Part shown: in pieces, positions 58,945-64,000 of the stretch
Layout of the letters: every line of letters begins with the position of its first letter
Position numbering within the stretch: position 1 is the first letter of the stretch
DNA from: Congeria kusceri
Lineage: Eukaryota; Mollusca; Bivalvia; Myida; Dreissenidae
Reading direction: 5' to 3'
Assembly (NCBI GenBank): GCA_027627225.1
Contig: CM051033.1
Location: forward strand, 47,704,016-47,768,015
Length of the DNA stretch: 64,000 bases
Translations under genes and position numbers: made by a program
The notes under the pieces: model-generated
Databases searched by the model: none
Told to the model about the DNA's origin: nothing
The model's input: the letters and a program-made list of their open reading frames with translations, nothing else

Positions 58945-60420
58945 CAGATATGGGCATGGCAATGTATTGGGGTCCCACATAGGGACCATGTGATTTATAA
59001 GCCCAGGTATAGCCCATATCGGGCCCACATGGACTGGCTTTGAAATTCTTCATGTCTTTTCTATCGGTCGTGTGTTATATATCAACATCCAAGTAATTCT
59101 ACTTAAAAATTAAGTAACTATATTGTGTTCCTGATAATCAATACTTTATTTGAACCAAAGTACGTTTACAAAAAAATACACAAATAGTTGTGATATTAAA
59201 GTTGAAATACAATCGAAAGTGTCGCGATAATACATGATAATAGAGATCGTTCAGTTCAAATATTATTTTAAGTGCAACTATCATATTTAAGTTATGAAAA
59301 ATAGCTTTCTAAGTGCACCACAAATATTTATTTACTTACTTGTAAAAATTAAGGGATTCAGGATGCATGGTGCTCCTCGAAAAGAGCATCTGAAGTTGAC
59401 GAAACAATTTAAAAGTCAAAATGGCCGCCGTGAATTACTGACAAACTGGTCAGAGGAGCACACATCAGACAGATATGGGGCCCATACGGGCTTTCTAGTT
59501 AGGAACCATATGGTCTCTGTTGATGAGGTCCCATATATGGGCTTGGTATTGGTGACCCATCGAGGCCCATACGGGCTTTCTTTCTGGTACCCATATGAGC
59601 TTGCATTTAACGGGTGGAGGGATAATGGGCTTTCTTGATGGGTTTGCTGTTGTTGACTCATATGGGCTTTCTTGCTGGAACCCATATGGGCATAGGACCC
59701 ACCAGAGACAGATATGGGCACGGCAATGTATTGGGGTCCCACATAGGACCCATGTGGTTTATAAGCCAGGTATAACCCATATCGGGCCCACATGGACTGG
59801 CTTGCAGGGACCCATATGCGCTTACTTGCTGGGGACTCATACGGGCTCTTTTGATGGGACCCATATATGTGGTTGCTTATTGGAGACCCATATAGGCTTG
59901 CTTCTGGGGATCTATATGGGCTTTCTCGATGGGACCAATATGGGCTTACTTAATGGGCAACCATTTTGGATTTTTTTCTGGGAGCTGGGCTTTCTGTTAT
60001 GGGTTCTCTCATATGGGCTTTCTGTTGTTGACCCATATGGGCTTGCTTGTTGGGGACCCATATGGACTTTCTTGCTGGGACCAATATAGGCTTACTTGAT
60101 AGGCTCCAATTTTGGCTTTCTTGCTGGGAGCCCTTTGGGCCTGGTTGCCTGGGACTCAACTGGGTGTGATATGGGCAAGACAACGCATATGGCCCCACAT
60201 GAGGCACATGCGGTATATCAGCCCAGATAAAGCCCATATTGGGTCACATGGGACGGCTTACTGGGACGCATATGGGCATACTTGCTGGGAACCCATTTGA
60301 GTTTGCTTGCTTGGTCCAATATGGGACGAAAAATATTATATGGGTTCCACATGGGGCCCAAAAGGTACATTTTCCAAATAATAGCCCATATTGGGTCCAT
60401 ATGGGCTTGCTTGATGGGTT
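58945..60420. repeat. GGGACCC/CCCATATGGG minisatellite array, third locus, interrupted
   Basis: A first partial unit at 58945-59035 ('cagatatgggca', 'aatgtattggggtcccacat', 'cacatggactggctt') is repeated at 59708-59800 nearly identically. 59036-59459 between them is unrelated AT-rich DNA, apparently an insertion. From 59460 to 60420 'gggacccatatgggcttgct' variants follow one another with irregular spacing. Frames open on both strands (for example 59595-60089) are low-complexity products of the repeat. Confidence 0.8.
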
Positions 60421-62165
60421 TGTACTTGTTTATTTGTATATTTTGTTTTACTTCCTTCTCCAACTGGACCATTTTCCGAAATCGTCCGAGAAACTTAAAA
60501 ATAAAACATCTTATGCCTAATGTAACATTTAAAAAGGGAAAGATCAAGAGCAAAATAGGATAGTGCTGGAGGTACCTTGCATCTTTTGGTTCCACCCTGC
60601 TGCCCCTCTGGACTGGTCAAAACACACATGTTGAATATCTTTTAAAAGGTAACATATTTTGCAAATAGTTAAGGCAGTTGAATATATTGTGTTTGAAATA
60701 TTAAATAGTTATAAGTATACTTACCGCACATATCGTATCATCTGGTGAAACACGCGATATTTACAAAACACTTAGAGGTCAGTCGAAAATTCGTTTAAGA
60801 TGAAACAGTGTTTTGTCGATTAATAAAGGTTAATTAGGGCAATTCGTATGTCGACTATGATGTTTGATTCCTCGATCAAATGTATATTAACGTTGAATCT
60901 GTTTACATACTCGAATAATCCAAACAATGCTGAACTTGCCGAATCGGAAAAAGTTTTCTCGATGGTATGTTTCCTTACTTGTTGGTCCAATATCTACAAC
61001 ATTCTGTACATAAGTTCTTCTTCATAATTATGAGCATTGTCCTACACAATAAACATATATTCATATGTTCGAGGAATTAATTACATTCATAATTTATTTT
61101 TCCATTCAATACTACGAATATTGTACATAGACAAGAACATGTGCATGCACTAGTTTTTCTATTAGTTCAACTATTTATGACATTTTATTGTTTTATCTGT
61201 TTCATAGATATTTATTTAAATGATGATTCTGTTTTTACGCAGTGACAAAGATTGCTTTTTAGACTAACAACAATATTATGGGAAGACTTGGCCCATGATA
61301 TGTTGTAAACTTATGGAAAATCTGTATTAAATATACAAATTCGGCGATCCAAACGTAGATACTTGTAGATCACGATGAGCTAACACATCGTTTAATTTCT
61401 GTTGCTACGAAAACGTAGACGGGCCTTCAATTGGTGATGTGTTTTTCGCTAAGTCGACTTCGTTTTATTCACTTCGATCAAATATTTTAACACACGTCAA
61501 TTAACTTGATTTACAATCATGAGAACTTTTTAGACATTGCACTACTACTTTTCTTGATAAGCTGGATATTTTTGTAAATATGTATCTTTTCGCCTAATGA
61601 TACACTGGTATATCGTTTCAAATCTATTAAAAATCTATTAGAATCCTTTATTGATTAACCGAAGAGCTTTCATATTTATGTTTAATGTTTAAAAAACACC
61701 TTGGTGACGTAAAATAGTATTCTAATGGTATATAAGGAGGCGCATGATTCGGTATTTCAGTAGCGTGTGCCAGTGGATCTAATTGGGCATGCGACAGTAT
61801 AAGTTAATTATATTTGAAGAAACAAAATAGTTTTAAATATTTATGTTGGAAGATGATTTTACATTCCTCATTTGCAAAATTACGACTGACGCCAAATATG
61901 TTTTAAAGATATTTATTGTTACCTTTATTATATGCCTATAGAAATATCTTAATTTCAGATTGTCGACAAGGCATAGCAAGTATTCTATGTTAGGCTTTCT
62001 GCTGGCTTCCCAGCGCACCAACAGTTTACTACGACGTATTCGCAAGCAGTAGATCAAGAATTAGCTCGTACCAGCTTATTGTATTACCTTAAATCATTGC
62101 GAACTGACAGGGCTATCTTCTTCGGCAGTAGGCATGGTTTTGACATAAACTGTATGTATGTATTT
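60421..62165. other. AT-rich stretch without recognised gene
   Basis: No repeat, domain or RNA gene was recognised. A 74-codon - strand frame at 61833-62057 has no recognised domain. Confidence 0.45.
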
Positions 62166-62174
62166 TCCAAGTTT

Positions 62175-62490
62175 ATGAGGTCCTTCCGCGCCGCAGCTGC
62201 ATTATGTGAGGACCCGGGGTGTGTCCCAGCACCCCTGCCTAATTTACTTTAGACTCATCGAATGTTTGGACGAATTTTAAATCATAGCTGCAATTTTCAG
62301 CTGTTATATTTACTGAAATATTATTAAATTTGGTGTGGTCTTGTGCTGTGCGGGGGGGCAGGGGGGGGGAAGCCGAGTACCCGAAGGAAACCCCTCATGT
62401 CCGGTATGGTGACCACCAACCAAACTCACTTGCGCCAAGTGGGGAGCGAACCCGGGCAGCTTAGGGTTCGCTCCCTACTCTGCGAGATCG
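62175..62490. repeat. GC-rich dispersed repeat
   Basis: A GC-rich island in AT-rich DNA, with 'gaggacccggggtgtgtccc', a G-rich tract near 62350-62370, 'gagtacccgaaggaaacccc', 'gtccggtatggtgaccacc' and 'gagcgaacccgggcagctt'. The last phrases are familiar from dispersed repeats in invertebrate genomes. The GCGAACCC stretch is loosely B-box-like on the complementary strand. Boundaries are uncertain. Confidence 0.4.
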
Positions 62491-62499
62491 GGTATATAG

Positions 62500-64000
62500 A
62501 ATTAATGACTTTAATTGCTTAAGACCTGCGTTTGATATAGTATCCATTTGCGATTGTGTTTCAAGCATTATTACTTTATTAACTACACTATTTTCTAATG
62601 TATTAAATGCACATTATCATATTTTATTATTTTTTAAATGCTTAGCTATAGCTGACATCCCCGTCATGGTTTCATAACAAATTTAAAACAGTATATATTA
62701 AATAACTGGGTCATTGTCGTTATAATATGAAATGAATAATCAATCAGTTTGTCACATATAAGCTGATACTGATAAAAACTATATTTATTACAATAAGCGT
62801 GTTAAAATTGAAATCACTTTGAAAACTGGAAACTATATAAAAATAGTACAAATTTAACGCCTCTTGTGTAGAAAGAAGTGCGGCGGAGTGAAACGTTGTC
62901 GTCACAAAAATGACACATTGTCATACACATTCATTCTGCAACACAATGATAGATTATTGTTGTTTCTTATGAATGAAACAATGTACATTAGAACCTATAC
63001 AATTACCGACAACGTCAAGACTCGAGTATCATTTTTATGTTGGTTAATATCTGCAGATTTGATTTCATATCCGGTGTTTAATCGGACGGTATTTTGGTAT
63101 TTCGGTCCGGGATTTTCACATGGGAATCCCAGCACCAACGTTGTGTCTACGGCGGTACTATACAGTTTCGGCCAAAAATTCGAATTGGCAGGGGAGAAAT
63201 TCTAATAAATAGGGATGCAGTGAAACTGAGCAGCATTTTGAGTGTTTTAGAAGTTGTAAGTATCAGATTTAAGGGCTGGAGCTTTTAATTGCATGCATAG
63301 TGAATTCGAAAATATGACCTATGTAAAGCCAGTGTATGTGTTGAGCCATCTTGCACATAAAATTCGTAAATGAGGATTCCTAGCTCTGAACGCCATTTTG
63401 GCAGGATATTTAAAAGGGCGTACATACATTGGAATTTATTGGAAAATCTGAATGGTTAACCCCCAGTTTGCTCACTTGCAATCAAACACCTGGTAAGTTA
63501 CGCAGACGGGCATGCAGTGTTTGAGGTGCTCGCATTCGCAGGAAAGTTGCAAATTGATGTTGAAAATCACCGAAATGGTCGCGAAAACTGGTGACATTTG
63601 AACCCCAAAATTGGCTGATCATGCATGTTAAAATTATAGTGGAACTGTGTGCACAATTCTTTTCCCTACATTTTTGTGAAGCCACAGCCACAACAATATT
63701 GAAATTATGTTTGGTTTGTTTTCAGGTGTTGACATTATCAGTGTGTGCAAGACGGCTCTAACCCAGCCCCCACGAGGCCGAGTCCGAAGCCCGAGAAACT
63801 GTATAGTGCCCCCTACACCGGTCTAACGGACCTGTGTACTCACGCTCTAAGCATTATGGATATGCGCTACTTTCCAGCGTAGCTCGCAATGGTCGAGTTA
63901 ACATCGCATTGAGGTTAGATACCAGTTAATCAATGAGTTTCCCTCCGTGTTACATTCGAAATATTGCCTTTTACTAGAGTTCCGTTTTTCTTCAGCTATG
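62500..64000. other. Terminal stretch; one unexplained open frame, no firm gene
   Basis: A 113-codon + strand frame at 62864-63205, starting at a non-ATG codon, gives a peptide with basic CRKKCGGVKRCRHK and hydrophobic segments, but no family is recognised. 63720-63900 is GC-richer ('gaggccgagtccgaagcccg') and could be an exon or a repeat; this could not be decided. Confidence 0.3.

Noticed and set aside
59595..60089. 164-codon + frame, the longest in the third GGGACCC array
   Set aside because: Low-complexity Gly/Leu/Trp repeats follow the minisatellite unit, overlapping frames on the other strand are equally open, and no domain is visible.
62864..63205. 113-codon frame with a basic cysteine-containing start
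   Set aside because: It starts at a non-ATG codon, no family is recognised, and no splice partner or promoter is visible; kept only as a note.

Overview
The window looks like a piece of an AT-rich animal nuclear genome, most probably a bivalve mollusc (a Dreissena-like mussel is my best guess from the repeats; this is inference). Reasons: genes are split by GT-AG introns, coding density is very low, LINE and Penelope-like retroelement remains are present, and there are several mollusc-type dispersed repeats: elements opening with 'aacaagagctgt' and 'aacaagagggcc', arrays of roughly 144 bp monomers, and arrays built on GGGACCC and CCCATATGGG. Nothing bacterial, viral or organellar was seen.

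The one clear gene family lies on the + strand. A cysteine-rich, single-pass membrane receptor-like protein, resembling the TNF-receptor superfamily in cysteine spacing, can be assembled from eight exons between 44545 and 51304. All splice phases agree and the reading frame is open for 366 residues, with a transmembrane segment and a short tail; only the 5' signal-peptide exon is missing. A further cysteine-rich terminal exon at 54818-54894 is in a compatible phase and would give a form without the membrane anchor. Far upstream, a recent 4.3 kb tandem duplication (9979-14303 and 14304-18628) carries in each copy three exons homologous to exons 2, 3 and that terminal exon, with no membrane exons. 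The window therefore seems to catch a receptor or decoy-receptor cluster in expansion.

The rest is repeat-rich. 1-6340: a decayed LINE reverse transcriptase followed by three tandem copies of a 1.93 kb unit that contains LINE pieces. 6854-7268: hairpin/MITE-like DNA. 8655-9345: a ~144 bp array. 9733-9950: a stop-broken coiled-coil coding remnant. 19.0-24.2 kb: small inverted-repeat elements, a ~144 bp array, a 141 bp minisatellite, a tRNA-like sequence and a 108 bp duplication. 24.2-29.8 kb: nested elements, the innermost recognisable part being a 5'-truncated LINE with RNase H on the - strand. 33.3-35.4 kb: a second GGGACCC-type minisatellite. 38.48-40.4 kb: a degenerate Penelope-like element on the - strand with a GIY-YIG domain and a hammerhead-like terminal motif. 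51.4-53.1 kb: two arrays just downstream of the receptor stop codon. 54-58 kb: a palindromic MITE, a dispersed repeat, a 183 bp (TA)n tract and a 373 bp CAGGGG-ended element. 58.9-60.4 kb: a third GGGACCC-type minisatellite. The remaining stretches are AT-rich with no supportable gene.

All calls come from reading the sequence; no alignments or database searches were run.
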